Shown: positions 33,605 through 42,929, counted from the stretch's first letter. The stretch is 52,741 nucleotides of DNA from Dehalococcoidia bacterium (GCA_003142375.1 PLME01000010.1:155936-208676); one strand, 5' to 3'. A program made the numbers and translations. The notes: generated by a model not told the origin, from the letters alone.

Positions 33605-34045
33605 ATGGAAGCAACTTTTTTGAATAAATATAAGATTGACGATGATTATAGCAGGATAGATTTTGACAAACTTCAGAGATGGCTTTCATCAGCCTACTGG
33701 AGCATCGGGATTGGAAAGGAGGAGATAGAAAAAGGGGCACGCAACTCATCCATAGTCGTCGGGGCTTATCTGGCGCAAGAGCAGGTGGCCTTCCTCAGGG
33801 TTGTCAGTGATAAGACACGCTTTGCCTATTTCCTGGACGTATTTGTCGATGAGGACCACCGCAGACAGGGGCTGGCCAAAGCCCTGATCAACCATGTTTT
33901 CGAACATCCCGACTTCAAGGATGTTTACATGTGGCTGCTGGCTACACGCAATGCGCACCCGGTCTATAGAGAACTGGGCTTTAAACCGCTGGAAAATCCG
34001 CAGGACTGGATGATTATATCCAGGGGCAGGGTAAACAGGCTCTGA
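33605..34045 (+). CDS. GNAT family N-acetyltransferase
   Basis: About 146 residues. The acetyl-CoA-binding motif A is FLDVFVDEDHRRQGLAKAL, with the R/Q-x-x-G-x-A loop, followed by MWLLATRNAHPVYRELGFKPL. The region YSRIDFDKLQRWLSSAYWSIG at the start matches a common bacterial subfamily of small GNATs of unknown substrate. The ATG at 33605 best fits that subfamily; a GTG at 33563 extends it by 14 residues and neither has a strong ribosome site. It stands alone, convergent with the rdgB gene (2 bases between stops). Confidence 0.85.
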   Translation: MEATFLNKYKIDDDYSRIDFDKLQRWLSSAYWSIGIGKEEIEKGARNSSIVVGAYLAQEQVAFLRVVSDKTRFAYFLDVFVDEDHRRQGLAKALINHVFEHPDFKDVYMWLLATRNAHPVYRELGFKPLENPQDWMIISRGRVNRL

Positions 34046-34047
34046 AG

Positions 34048-34653
34048 CTAGCCTGAACGTTCACTCAGCTTTTGCAGCAGGACCCTCGCTTTTTGCGCTG
34101 CCCTGCCGCGATGGCTGATCTCGTTCTTCAATTCGTGCGAAATCTCGGCTATGGTCTTATCATATTCGGACAGGTAAAACACCGGATCGTAGCCGAAGCC
34201 GTTTTGGCCGCGAGGCTCCAACGCAATACGGCCCCGGCACTCTCCGGAAACGGTCTCAACTTTGCCGCCGGGCTCGGCAATGGCAATCACGCACCTGAAT
34301 CTGGCATTGCGCAATTCGCAGGGAACCCCTTTTAGCTTCTCAAGCAGAAAATTGACCCTTTCGGCGTCTGAGGCGTTTTCGCCTGCGTAGCGGGACGAGC
34401 GGACGCCGGGCTCGCCTCCCAGCGCTTCAACCTCCAATCCGGAATCATCGGCTAAAGTAACCAGCCCGCTCAAAGCAGAGTAGAAGACTGCCTTTGAGCG
34501 GGCGTTCTCTTCGAATGTGGAATAATTCTCTTCAGCTTCCTGGCTGATGCCGGCCTGGTCGAGAGTGAGCAACTCCATGTCCAGCCCTTTCAAGAGCGAT
34601 ACATATTCAGCGGCCTTGCCGCGGTTGGTCGTGGCCAGCAGAAGCCTGGACAT
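34048..34653 (-). CDS. rdgB: XTP/dITP pyrophosphatase (RdgB/HAM1 family)
   Basis: A 201-residue enzyme that hydrolyses non-canonical purine nucleotides (ITP, dITP, XTP) to monophosphates. Landmarks are LLLATTNRGKAAEY at the N-terminus (substrate-binding TNxxK), TLADDSGLEVEALGGEPG with the catalytic Asp pair, GRIALEPRGQNGFGYDPVF and KNEISHRGRA near the end. It is full length. It lies 8 bases after the FBP aldolase/phosphatase gene and is probably co-transcribed with it. Confidence 0.95.
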   Translation of the reverse strand: MSRLLLATTNRGKAAEYVSLLKGLDMELLTLDQAGISQEAEENYSTFEENARSKAVFYSALSGLVTLADDSGLEVEALGGEPGVRSSRYAGENASDAERVNFLLEKLKGVPCELRNARFRCVIAIAEPGGKVETVSGECRGRIALEPRGQNGFGYDPVFYLSEYDKTIAEISHELKNEISHRGRAAQKARVLLQKLSERSG

Positions 34654-34661
34654 AAGACCGT

Positions 34662-35756
34662 CTATATGCTCTCGAATCTGTGCTGGAGCTTTTTCATAAC
34701 CTGGGGCAGGGTGGTATATTCCATCTCGTCCAGGGGCAGCCTGTGGGGCTCGAAGGGGCCGTGCCGCCTGAGCATATCGGCCATATCCAGTCCCTGCTGG
34801 CGTGCGTTGTTGAAGGCGATATCGTCGAACATATCGAGCGGGCCTACCAGCCTGCCGTTAGCCAGCTGGAAGCCGGCGCCTATTACACGGGGCGGGCCGT
34901 CAAAGCGAGTGGGGACGGCCTCGCGGACGGCAACCGGGATCAGGGGACCGTGATGAGAGCCGCGCATCCAGCCCTCCACGATGTGAGGGCGTGCAAAGGG
35001 CTCGAGCACTTCACCGACCGCCGGGAAGATGCCCTGGGCGCGGACTATGCATACCGGGTCATCCTTGCCAACATAACGGCCTGCAAGCATGGAAAGCTTT
35101 TGAGTTGAGGAGCTGGCTGCTATCTCGCCGGTCTCACGTGAATAGACTGCCTTGACCGAATACCTGGAGGGCGACCCGATGAAAACCAGCAGGTCATACA
35201 TCTCTTCAGGGCAGTCGAAAGTTATCTTTTTACTCTCTTTCACATCGTGCACTTCGAACTTGAAGCCCTTGTGCATATTGGAAGAAATAACCAGTCCGAT
35301 GGAATTAAAGGGATCGCCGAAAATAGAATACAGTGGCAGGTTCCAGGCGCCCGAAGCTGTCTTATCTGCCATGAACACGACCACCGGCTCCGCCTCCCTC
35401 TCTTCTATTTCCATCTCAGCTACTCCGGGGCCCTGGCCTTTGACATTGCCTGAGAAGGCGTCCACCAGCAGGTCTTGCCCGGCGCCGTGCAGCTTTAGTT
35501 TTTTGGCAACAACCGTGGCGCTTTTGAATGCATTCCAGGCCATCTCATGCACTTCGCTGTTGTCCACGCCGTGGGTGTGCGTCATGATGAACTGTAAATC
35601 GTCTCCGCACTTGGTAACGTGGTAATCGATGATGAGGCCGGACTTCTTGGCCTTGGCCAGGGACGCTTCGCCGTCCGCCATTAAATCGGGGTGCATTCCG
35701 CAGTGTCCCACCCATCCGCCAATATCAGCCTTGATGACGCTAAGAGTTAATTTCAT
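34662..35756 (-). CDS. fbp: Fructose-1,6-bisphosphate aldolase/phosphatase (bifunctional, archaeal type)
   Basis: A 364-residue enzyme that joins triose phosphates to fructose-1,6-bisphosphate and then dephosphorylates it to fructose 6-phosphate, a one-way gluconeogenic step. Mg ligands of the family are visible as D11, H18, D52 and D53. Y228 and K231 in GRYVGKDDP correspond to the catalytic Tyr and the Schiff-base Lys of the Thermoproteus enzyme (Y229, K232, offset by one). AGGAGG precedes the ATG. This enzyme is usual in archaea and in some deep-branching or anaerobic bacteria, and fits a life style that builds sugars from small acids. Confidence 0.95.
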   Translation of the reverse strand: MKLTLSVIKADIGGWVGHCGMHPDLMADGEASLAKAKKSGLIIDYHVTKCGDDLQFIMTHTHGVDNSEVHEMAWNAFKSATVVAKKLKLHGAGQDLLVDAFSGNVKGQGPGVAEMEIEEREAEPVVVFMADKTASGAWNLPLYSIFGDPFNSIGLVISSNMHKGFKFEVHDVKESKKITFDCPEEMYDLLVFIGSPSRYSVKAVYSRETGEIAASSSTQKLSMLAGRYVGKDDPVCIVRAQGIFPAVGEVLEPFARPHIVEGWMRGSHHGPLIPVAVREAVPTRFDGPPRVIGAGFQLANGRLVGPLDMFDDIAFNNARQQGLDMADMLRRHGPFEPHRLPLDEMEYTTLPQVMKKLQHRFESI

Positions 35757-35886
35757 TGGGCCTCCTTTTTTATGGCCACCCGTTCAAGCGGATATACTGC
35801 TTTGGAAAAACGGGAATAAGCAATACATCCAGGCACTTTATAAAATATTGGGTGAGGCAACGATTTAAAAATCTGCCCAAGGTTGA

Positions 35887-35916
35887 ATTTTATCAGATGC
35901 ACGATTTTGATGTCAA
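35887..35916 (-). promoter_or_regulatory. Promoter of the FBP aldolase/phosphatase gene (TTGACA-18-TAAAAT)
   Basis: Minus-strand TTGACA (35911-35916) and TAAAAT (35887-35892), spacer 18. The implied leader is about 120 bases. It lies back to back with the promoter of the radical SAM gene. Confidence 0.45.
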
Positions 35917-35921
35917 AGCAA

Positions 35922-35950
35922 TTGCCGTGTGTGATGACACATTTTATATT
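35922..35950 (+). promoter_or_regulatory. Promoter of the AmmeMemoRadiSam operon (TTGCCG-17-TATATT)
   Basis: Plus-strand TTGCCG (35922-35927), 17 bases, TATATT (35945-35950), giving a leader of about 26 bases with GGAGGAG before the ATG. A second extended -10 (TGCTATAAT, hexamer at 35959-35964) lies closer but would cut into the ribosome site. Confidence 0.45.
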
Positions 35951-35982
35951 CACAGTGCTATAATTTGCTGGAGGAGCAGGCT

Positions 35983-37026
35983 ATGGCGGAGGGAGTACTT
36001 TACGATAAGTTGTCCGGGCAGCGCGTACGCTGCAACGTGTGCCTGTGGCGCTGTGTGATCAACCCGGGCAGGCTGGGAGTCTGCGGCGTGAGGCGGAATG
36101 AAGATGGAAAGATAGTCCCCCTGAACTATGCCATGGTCTCATCCGTAGCAGCCGACCCGATCGAGAAAAAACCGCTCTTCCATTTCTTCCCCGGCAGTAC
36201 GGTCCTGTCCTTTGGCACGATAGGCTGTAATTTCCACTGCATACACTGCCAGAACTGGGAAATAGCCTGCGTGGAGGAGCCGCACACCTTCGAGGGCTCG
36301 CTGAGGAAAATACCGCCGGATGAAGCTGTCCGTATGGCTGAAACCAGCGGTTTTAAAGGTCTGGCCTGGACTTATAACGAGCCTACGATCTGGTTCGAGT
36401 ATACTCTGGATTCCGCCAGGCTGGCCCATGAGAACGGACTTTACACGGTCTACGTTACCAACGGCTATATGACGCCTGAAGCTCTGGACACTATAGGCCC
36501 CTACCTGGACGCCTGGCGGGTGGACATCAAGGGCTTTACGGACAAGCTTTACCACGACCTGGGAAAGGTGCGCAACTGGCGCTCGATCCTCGAAGTTGCC
36601 GAAAGGGCTAAAAACAAATGGAATATGCACATAGAGGTGGTCACCAATATCATTCCCGGCATGAATGACGACAGAGAGCAACTGGCCGGCATCGCCGGCT
36701 GGATAAAGGCCGACCTGGGTGAGCTCACCCCCTGGCACGTAACTCGCTTTCATCCCGACCGTAACCTTATGCATATACCGCCCACTCCCATAGCCACCCT
36801 GGAAAAAGCCTGGGATATAGGAAAGGAAGCTGGCCTGCGTTTTGTCTATCCGGGCAACGTCCCCGGCCATTCCCGCGAGAATACTGTCTGCTATAATTGC
36901 GGCAGCCTGGTGATTGAGAGGGTGGGCTACAGCATCAGTCTGAAGGGGCTCAAGGGGACGAACTGCGCTGTTTGCGGCGCCGATTTGAATATCAGGAATA
37001 TCATAAACGCAGGGGTGAAAACATGA
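35983..37026 (+). CDS. amrS: AmmeMemoRadiSam system radical SAM enzyme
   Basis: A 347-residue radical SAM protein related to pyruvate formate-lyase activases. The [4Fe-4S]-AdoMet motif is C82-x3-C86-x2-C89 (GCNFHCIHCQNW). An N-terminal set of Cys (C17, C20, C24, C34) and a C-terminal CxxC/CxxC knuckle (VCYNCG, NCAVCG) are extra metal sites typical of this subfamily. Reaction and substrate are unknown. The ATG at 35983 is set by GGAGGAG; the frame is open to a TTG six codons earlier. Its end overlaps the next gene by 4 bases (ATGA), so the pair is coupled. Confidence 0.92.
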   Translation: MAEGVLYDKLSGQRVRCNVCLWRCVINPGRLGVCGVRRNEDGKIVPLNYAMVSSVAADPIEKKPLFHFFPGSTVLSFGTIGCNFHCIHCQNWEIACVEEPHTFEGSLRKIPPDEAVRMAETSGFKGLAWTYNEPTIWFEYTLDSARLAHENGLYTVYVTNGYMTPEALDTIGPYLDAWRVDIKGFTDKLYHDLGKVRNWRSILEVAERAKNKWNMHIEVVTNIIPGMNDDREQLAGIAGWIKADLGELTPWHVTRFHPDRNLMHIPPTPIATLEKAWDIGKEAGLRFVYPGNVPGHSRENTVCYNCGSLVIERVGYSISLKGLKGTNCAVCGADLNIRNIINAGVKT

Positions 37027-37829
37027 TCAGGGAAGCTGCTGTTGCGGGTCAGTTCTATCCCGGCTGGCCGGATGAACTGAAGGAGATGATCCAGTTCATG
37101 ACGGGCAAGGAAACCGCCAAAATTGATGCCATCGGTGTGGTATCCCCGCACGCCGGGTATATCTATTCCGGGCCGGTGGCAGGGGCTGTCTTTTCACGCA
37201 TAAAGTTTAAGGATACGTTCATTTTGATGGGGCCCAACCATCGCGGTATGGGCAAGCCTTTCAGCATTATGACGGAGGGCAGTTGGAGGACCCCGCTGGG
37301 TGATGTGCGCATCAATACCGAGCTGGCCGGCGCCATCTTAAAGGCATCCGGCAACCTGAAGGAAGATAGCCTGGCGCATCGCTACGAGCATTCACTGGAG
37401 GTTCAGGTTCCCTTTCTACAATACTTCAGACGTGATGTTATGATAGTTCCGATCGTACTGTCTCAGGCAGATCCCACTGTTTATAAGGAGATCGGAGCTG
37501 CCCTGGCGTCAGCTCTGAAAGAGACAGGCGCCGAAGCCGTGATCGTGGCCAGCAGCGACATGACCCACTATGAGACCAATGAACGGGCCCGCAGCAAAGA
37601 CCAGAAGGCTATCGAGGCCATACTCGATCTTGATGCCGATGAGCTCGTAGAACGTATAAACAAATACGATATAACGATGTGCGGGTATGCCGCTGCAGTA
37701 AGCCTGATAACGGCGGCCAAAGAGCTGGGAGCCGGCAAAACCGAGCTGGTGAAGTACCAGACCAGCGGGGATACTTCAGGCGACTACACGAGTGTAGTCG
37801 GTTATGCCGGGATAATCATAGGCAAGTAA
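37023..37829 (+). CDS. amrB: AmmeMemoRadiSam system protein B (MEMO1 family)
   Basis: About 268 residues with the MEMO/dioxygenase-like fold. Landmarks are [12 protein letters not shown] at the start, [39 protein letters not shown] and CGYAAAV; the His residues and Cys line the metal pocket in human MEMO1. The frame extends 17 codons upstream into amrS, but the ATG at 37023 gives the standard start and a 4-base overlap. Its function in prokaryotes is unknown; it always accompanies the radical SAM and AMMECR1 proteins in this type of cassette. Confidence 0.93.
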   Translation: MIREAAVAGQFYPGWPDELKEMIQFMTGKETAKIDAIGVVSPHAGYIYSGPVAGAVFSRIKFKDTFILMGPNHRGMGKPFSIMTEGSWRTPLGDVRINTELAGAILKASGNLKEDSLAHRYEHSLEVQVPFLQYFRRDVMIVPIVLSQADPTVYKEIGAALASALKETGAEAVIVASSDMTHYETNERARSKDQKAIEAILDLDADELVERINKYDITMCGYAAAVSLITAAKELGAGKTELVKYQTSGDTSGDYTSVVGYAGIIIGK

Positions 37830-37839
37830 GAGGTGCTCA

Positions 37840-38355
37840 ATGACGGAAAATATGCATCCGGTAGTGCAACTTGCCAGGCAAGCGGTGGAAAGCTATGTGA
37901 AGGACGGTGAAGTGATACGGCCGCGCAAGCTTTCGCCCGAGATGAAGGAAAAGGCCGGCGTATTTGTTTCGCTCAAAAAGCACGGTAAATTACGCGGCTG
38001 CATAGGTACGTTCGAACCGACAGAATCCAATGTAGCTGAAGAGATAGTGCGTAATGCTATCGCCTCTGCAGCAGGGGACCCGAGGTTCAACCCTGTCCAA
38101 CCCTCAGAATTGCCGGACCTGGAATACAGTGTTGATGTCCTCACTCCGCCCGAACCTGTAGAGGACATATCCAAGCTTGATCCTAAAAAGGATGGTGTGA
38201 TCGTCCAGTGCGGATACAGGCGGGGACTGCTACTGCCTGACCTGGAAGGGGTCAAAGACGTAGAGACTCAGATCGCCATCTGCCGTCAGAAAGCAGGCAT
38301 CGGCAGCGGCGAGCCGATCAAGCTTTTTAGATTTCAGGTGCGCAGATATAGGTAA
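37840..38355 (+). CDS. amrA: AmmeMemoRadiSam system protein A (AMMECR1 family)
   Basis: A 171-residue AMMECR1-domain protein. The hallmark [10 protein letters not shown] (about residues 50-59) is intact, preceded by [11 protein letters not shown] and followed by [18 protein letters not shown] and [24 protein letters not shown] is also conserved in the family. It completes the three-gene cassette, 10 bases after amrB. The LRGCIG loop is invariant from archaea to human AMMECR1 and suggests an enzymatic or binding role, which has not been established as far as I know. Confidence 0.94.
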   Translation: MTENMHPVVQLARQAVESYVKDGEVIRPRKLSPEMKEKAGVFVSLKKHGKLRGCIGTFEPTESNVAEEIVRNAIASAAGDPRFNPVQPSELPDLEYSVDVLTPPEPVEDISKLDPKKDGVIVQCGYRRGLLLPDLEGVKDVETQIAICRQKAGIGSGEPIKLFRFQVRRYR

Positions 38356-38487
38356 AACCGGGTGTTGCTATACCCTCCCGTATCTGTTATGGTATATATC
38401 ATCGGAAGGAATGTATCGGAATTTGCAGAATAAAAGCGCGTCCTGCAGCGCATCCAGCGAATACATATTCCCGGGGAGAGACGTGAT

Positions 38488-39597
38488 ATGAAGCTGGTGG
38501 TCATAGGGATAGGTGATTGCGGCAGCAACCTGGCGGCGGAGTTCGTCCGCTTAAACAGTAGGGCCAAATCCGAGACCGGCGTCGAAATACTCGTAAGATC
38601 ATATGCCATCAATGACGACCTTGCCAGCCTCAATACGGTCAAGAAAGTAGGCGACAAGCTTCTCACCATACAGCTACCTGCTCCCGACAGCTCCAGCAAG
38701 GCGTCGGAAGTCGGCGCCGACCTCATGCGCGCTAATGGCGATCGTATCATAGCTACTATGAGGGCGGGGGAATTCTTCGAGACGGATGCCTTCCTGCTGG
38801 TGGCCGGCAGCGCAGGCTGCATAGGTTCCGGCGGCATCTCGATCCTGGCCAGGAAATTGCATGACAGGTACGTCAACAAGCCTGTTTATGCCATCATTGT
38901 GCTGCCCTTAGCTTCCGAAAACAACGTGCCCATGTTCGTATACAATACGGCTCTTTGCCTGAAATCCATCGATAAGACCTCCGATGCCATCTTCCTTTTC
39001 GATAACGAGAAGGTGAGGTCCGAGGCAAGCGTCAAATCGGCAGCCGGGAACGATGAGATCAACCGGGAGATGGTGCTTCCCTTTTTTGATCTCTGCCGCG
39101 CCAGCGAAAAGGTCGATCCCAAGTACTTGGGAACGAGCAATATAGGTGTGGGCGAAATCGTTCAGTCACTTAACGGCTGGACCGCTATCGGCTACGGCAG
39201 CGCCCAGCTACCGTCCGGCGGATTCTCGCTTTTTAAGAAGACAGACGGCTTCGAGAACAAGGGTGAGGAGACGGTGAAGGCCATGGAGGCGATGAGCTCG
39301 GCCCTCAGCCATTTCTCGATAGAATGCAAACTGGAAGACGCCCGCAAGGCACTGTACCTGTTGTGCGTGCCCAGCAAGAACGCCAATATCGGGATGACCA
39401 GGGCAGTGGGCAATCGCATGCGTGAGCTTACCAACAACGGCGAAGTAAGGGGCGGGGATTTTTACGGCGTCAAAGATTATGCTACAGTTACGCTGATAGC
39501 TTCCAGGATAACCTATCTTGAGAAGATAAAGGACTACTACGAGCGGGCTTCGAGCCTGGCTCCGGAACTTAAGAAAAACGAGACACAATTAACATGA
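38488..39597 (+). CDS. Divergent tubulin/FtsZ-superfamily protein
   Basis: A 369-residue protein with the overall plan of FtsZ/CetZ. The N-terminal strand-loop is VVIGIGDCGSNLAAEF (T1-like). The tubulin signature (usually GGGTGSG) is replaced by GSAGCIGSGG (107-116). IIVLPLASE corresponds to the VTRPF-type strand, and ALCLKSIDKTSDAIFLFDNEKV to the helix and T6 strand with its Asn. The T7 loop is only partly kept: EKVDPKYLG has one Asp, not the NxDxxD pair, so GTP hydrolysis across a filament interface is doubtful. It may be a non-canonical cytoskeletal GTP-binding protein. Its stop overlaps the rarA start by 4 bases. FtsZ itself is not in the window. Confidence 0.75.
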   Translation: MKLVVIGIGDCGSNLAAEFVRLNSRAKSETGVEILVRSYAINDDLASLNTVKKVGDKLLTIQLPAPDSSSKASEVGADLMRANGDRIIATMRAGEFFETDAFLLVAGSAGCIGSGGISILARKLHDRYVNKPVYAIIVLPLASENNVPMFVYNTALCLKSIDKTSDAIFLFDNEKVRSEASVKSAAGNDEINREMVLPFFDLCRASEKVDPKYLGTSNIGVGEIVQSLNGWTAIGYGSAQLPSGGFSLFKKTDGFENKGEETVKAMEAMSSALSHFSIECKLEDARKALYLLCVPSKNANIGMTRAVGNRMRELTNNGEVRGGDFYGVKDYATVTLIASRITYLEKIKDYYERASSLAPELKKNETQLT

Positions 39598-40970
39598 CCC
39601 TTTTCGACCTCGGTTCGCCTGAACTGGAAGGCCATAAGGGCGCCGGGGACATCAAGGAACCCCCTTCTGCTTCGTCAATGCCTCTGGCCGCCAGGATGCG
39701 CCCGCGCAATTTCGGCGAATATGTCGGTCAGCAGCAGATCATCGGCGAAGGCAGGGTGCTGCGCAAAGCCATTGAGGCCGATCAGCTTCCCTCCATCATT
39801 CTCTGGGGGCCTCCGGGCAGCGGCAAAACCACACTGGCCCATGTCATCGCCAATGTTTCACGTTTCTATTTTGTGCCCATGAGCGCAGTGACCGCAGGGG
39901 TAGCCGACCTGCGAAGGGTGATAGACGAGGCCCGCAAAAGGCGAAAGGCCACCGGGCAGCGCACCATACTTTTTATCGATGAAATCCACCGCTTTAATAA
40001 AAGCCAGCAGGATGCTATCCTGCCTTACGTGGAGAACGGTGAAGTGACCTTCATCGGCGCCACGACAGAGAATCCCTCGTTCGAAGTGATATCAGCGCTG
40101 CTGTCGCGCTGCCGTGTCTTCACCCTGGACGCCCTCACTGACGAAGAGGTTAAAACTATTGTGGAGAGGGCGGTAAAAGATAAAGAGAATGGGCTGGCTG
40201 AGCTTAAGGTTAACCTTGCTGAAGATGCCTTTCGGCTCCTGGTGACTGCTGCCAATGGTGACGCCAGGGTGGCCTTGAATGCCCTGGAGATGGCGGCCCA
40301 GGCTGTCAAAGCAGGCAAGGACGGTACACGCAGTATATCCCTGACTGATATTGAGGAATCCATGCAAAAGCGCGCCCTGCTGTACGACAAAGCAGGCGAC
40401 CAGCATTACGATTTCATATCTGCGCTGCATAAAACGCTGCGCGGCTCGGACCCGGACGCCGCCCTGTACTGGCTGGGACGTATGCTGGAGGCGGGGGAAG
40501 ACCCGCTGTATATAATCAGGCGGTTGATACGTTTTGCCTCTGAAGACGTGGGCATGGCCGATCCCCAGGCGCTGGTGGTGGCGGTGGCGGCACAGCAGGC
40601 CATTCACTTTGTTGGCATGCCTGAATGTAACCTGGCCCTGGCCCAGACTGTCGTTTACCTGGCCACCGCTCCCAAGAGCAACTCGCTGTATACTGCTTAT
40701 ACACGTGTGCAGAGGGACGTGGAGACCACGCGCAACGATCCTGTGCCGCTGCACCTCCGCAATGCACCCACTAAGCTTATGAAGAATCTGGGTTACGGCA
40801 AGGGATACAAGTATGCCCATGACTATGAAGGCCATTTTGTAGAGCAGCAGAACCTGCCGGAATCGATGAAGAGCAAACGCTACTATTTCCCTTCGGAACA
40901 GGGCTTCGAGAAGACGGTGCTGGCAAGGTTGAGGGCCTGGTGGGGGAGCAGGATGGACAAAAAGGAATGA
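39594..40970 (+). CDS. rarA: Replication-associated recombination protein A (RarA/MgsA AAA+ ATPase)
   Basis: A 458-residue AAA+ ATPase acting at stalled forks. Walker A is GPPGSGKTT (72-80), Walker B is [12 protein letters not shown], sensor 1 is [11 protein letters not shown], and the arginine-finger region is LLSRCRVF. The C-terminal tetramerisation part has [17 protein letters not shown] and [12 protein letters not shown], both typical. An N-terminal tail of about 30 residues includes [11 protein letters not shown], which could be a clamp-binding type peptide. It overlaps the tubulin-like gene before it and the hydrolase gene after it by 4 bases each (ATGA). Confidence 0.96.
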   Translation: MTLFDLGSPELEGHKGAGDIKEPPSASSMPLAARMRPRNFGEYVGQQQIIGEGRVLRKAIEADQLPSIILWGPPGSGKTTLAHVIANVSRFYFVPMSAVTAGVADLRRVIDEARKRRKATGQRTILFIDEIHRFNKSQQDAILPYVENGEVTFIGATTENPSFEVISALLSRCRVFTLDALTDEEVKTIVERAVKDKENGLAELKVNLAEDAFRLLVTAANGDARVALNALEMAAQAVKAGKDGTRSISLTDIEESMQKRALLYDKAGDQHYDFISALHKTLRGSDPDAALYWLGRMLEAGEDPLYIIRRLIRFASEDVGMADPQALVVAVAAQQAIHFVGMPECNLALAQTVVYLATAPKSNSLYTAYTRVQRDVETTRNDPVPLHLRNAPTKLMKNLGYGKGYKYAHDYEGHFVEQQNLPESMKSKRYYFPSEQGFEKTVLARLRAWWGSRMDKKE

Positions 40971-41605
40971 AAGCGCGGAGCGTTACCTTCTCCTGCTCCG
41001 GCCTGAAGCTGGAAGGTATTTATTTCGATGGGGAATGGGAGCAGGCAGTTCCCGCCGTCGTTGTCTGCCATCCGCACCCGCTTTACGGCGGCTCGATGCG
41101 CAATAACGTGACCTATGCCGTAGCCGACGCTCTCAGCAATGCATCCATGTCCGCCTTCCTGTTTAACTTTCGCGGCGTGGGAGGCAGTGAGGGAAGTTAC
41201 GGCGGAGGTATAGCCGAGCAGCAGGACATTATAGCGGCCCTGGACTGGCTTGAGGGGCAAAAGGGCACAGATAAAAACAGGTTGGGCCTGGCTGGTTACT
41301 CCTTCGGAGCAGGCGTGGCTTTGCCCGTTGCCTGCGCTGAGGCACGGGTGAAGGGGATGGCCCTCATCTCACCCTATTTCGAAAGCTCCCCGCTGTCCCT
41401 ATTCAAAACCTGCTATAAACCCGGCCTGATTTTAGGCGGCAGCAACGACCTCGAGGTTTCACCGGAGGCTGTTGATTCTTACGGACGGCAGGCTGCCGGG
41501 GCGACTACATTGCGTATTTTCGAAGGGCCCGACCACTTCTGGGGTGGTTATGAGCAGGAGATGGGCCAGGCCGTCGCCGATTTTTTCAGCGAACTATTCA
41601 AATAG
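40967..41605 (+). CDS. Alpha/beta hydrolase
   Basis: A 212-residue alpha/beta-hydrolase. The CHPHPLYGGSMRNNV block (34-48) identifies a common bacterial subfamily of small hydrolases. The likely triad is S112 (AGYSFGAG), D161 (GGSNDLEVS) and H190 (EGPDHFWGG). The substrate is unknown; ester, thioester or peptide bonds are all possible. The ATG at 40967 overlaps the rarA stop (ATGA). An upstream GTG would add nine residues with no better ribosome site. It is the last gene of the tubulin-like-rarA group and converges on the TPR lipoprotein gene. Confidence 0.88.
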   Translation: MKARSVTFSCSGLKLEGIYFDGEWEQAVPAVVVCHPHPLYGGSMRNNVTYAVADALSNASMSAFLFNFRGVGGSEGSYGGGIAEQQDIIAALDWLEGQKGTDKNRLGLAGYSFGAGVALPVACAEARVKGMALISPYFESSPLSLFKTCYKPGLILGGSNDLEVSPEAVDSYGRQAAGATTLRIFEGPDHFWGGYEQEMGQAVADFFSELFK

Positions 41606-41609
41606 GCAA

Positions 41610-42929
41610 TCAGGGTATATAGCCTTTAGTCTGCATCATCCTTAAGCTGGCGTTGGCTGAATCTATCTGGTCTTGGTCCTTGGTTATTTCCAGCACCTTG
41701 CGCAAGTCGGCGGCTTCCAGCGGATAATAAGCAAGGTTTTGAGACGTATGGCCCAGGATATCCAAAGCTGCCGCCCGGAAAAAATAGGCTTCGGGTATGG
41801 TCGGATCCATCTGGATGGCCCGGTTCAGCACGTCAAGACCGTTTTCTACATCGGCATTTGCGATGAGCATTTCTCCCAGTGATACCTGCCCCCAGACGTA
41901 ATCGGGATTTAGTTCCACAGCCTTCCTGGCATCAGCCACTGCTTTTTCCAGTTGGTGTTCCCCTCTGTAGGAGATGGCGCGCTCCCGGTACATACCGGCC
42001 AGGTCAGTGGCAAAGGGATCGTGGGAATTGGGTACGGTTGTGGCGTTGGCAGTCAGTTCGATAGCCTTGTTAAGGTCCTGCAGGGCATGGTCGAAATCAT
42101 TATTGGCATTAAAAAGATGGCCGCGGTAGTAATATGCCATCGGGTCGCTGTCATCCAGCCCGATGGCGGCATTCAGGTCTGTCTGAGCGGCGTTCGCATT
42201 CTGGAGGTCGATATTGGCCAACCCCCGCATTTTATAAGCCTCGGCCAGGTCCGGATCGATGCTTAAAGCTTTGTCGAATTCCTGCAATGCGCCCGTCATA
42301 TTGTCTGCGATGATGTGGATTTTACCCCGGTAGCTGTAGGCGGGCGCCACGTTGGGGTTGATGTTGATGGCCGAGTTCATGTCGGCTAGTGCGTCTGTAG
42401 CATCGCCCCTGGCATAGTAGGCCGAGCCGCGGTTGAAATAGGCATCATTGTCATTGGGGTCAAGGGCGACGGCTTTGGTGGCAGCATCGACGGCCTTGTC
42501 CCATTCGCCTTTGTGCACGTAGAGCCAGCTAAGGTTGGTATAGGCCAGCTTGGCCTTGGGGTCCAACTCCACGGTCTTGATCAGGTCGTCTATGGCCGGG
42601 TCGTACTGATTTTTTGCGAGGTAGGCAAAGGCGCGGTTCTGGTAGTTGTCCGGCCTGCCGGGGTCCAACTGTATGGCTTTGGTGAGGTCGGCAATGGCCA
42701 GGTCCCATTCCGCCCTGGCATTGTAGACCGCTCCCCGGTGTGTATAGGCGGTTACCAAATTGGGATTGGACTCGATGGCTTTGGTATACTCCGCTATAGC
42801 CTCGACGAATTGTCCCTGGTCGTAATATGTATCACCCTGCCTGAGATATTCTGTGGTTGCATCGCCGCAGGCCTGGAACAATATCAAGGCTGAAATGATT
42901 AAAGCAATCAGGTTGCCTGTTTTTTTCAT
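41610..42929 (-). CDS. TPR-repeat lipoprotein
   Basis: A 439-residue exported protein. The first 21 residues are a signal peptide (KKTGNLIALIISALILFQAC) with C21 as possible lipidation site, although Phe at -3 makes the lipobox unusual. About eleven TPR units follow, each near 34 residues, with repeated motifs such as AIAEYTKAIESNP, AIADLTKAIQLDP, AVDAATKAVALDP and ALQDLNKAIEL. TPR arrays bind proteins or peptides, so this is likely a surface scaffold. It stands alone, with an AAGGTG ribosome site and a TGCTATATA-type -10 region about 100 bases upstream. Nothing beyond the repeats indicates an enzyme. Confidence 0.88.
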   Translation of the reverse strand: MKKTGNLIALIISALILFQACGDATTEYLRQGDTYYDQGQFVEAIAEYTKAIESNPNLVTAYTHRGAVYNARAEWDLAIADLTKAIQLDPGRPDNYQNRAFAYLAKNQYDPAIDDLIKTVELDPKAKLAYTNLSWLYVHKGEWDKAVDAATKAVALDPNDNDAYFNRGSAYYARGDATDALADMNSAININPNVAPAYSYRGKIHIIADNMTGALQEFDKALSIDPDLAEAYKMRGLANIDLQNANAAQTDLNAAIGLDDSDPMAYYYRGHLFNANNDFDHALQDLNKAIELTANATTVPNSHDPFATDLAGMYRERAISYRGEHQLEKAVADARKAVELNPDYVWGQVSLGEMLIANADVENGLDVLNRAIQMDPTIPEAYFFRAAALDILGHTSQNLAYYPLEAADLRKVLEITKDQDQIDSANASLRMMQTKGYIP

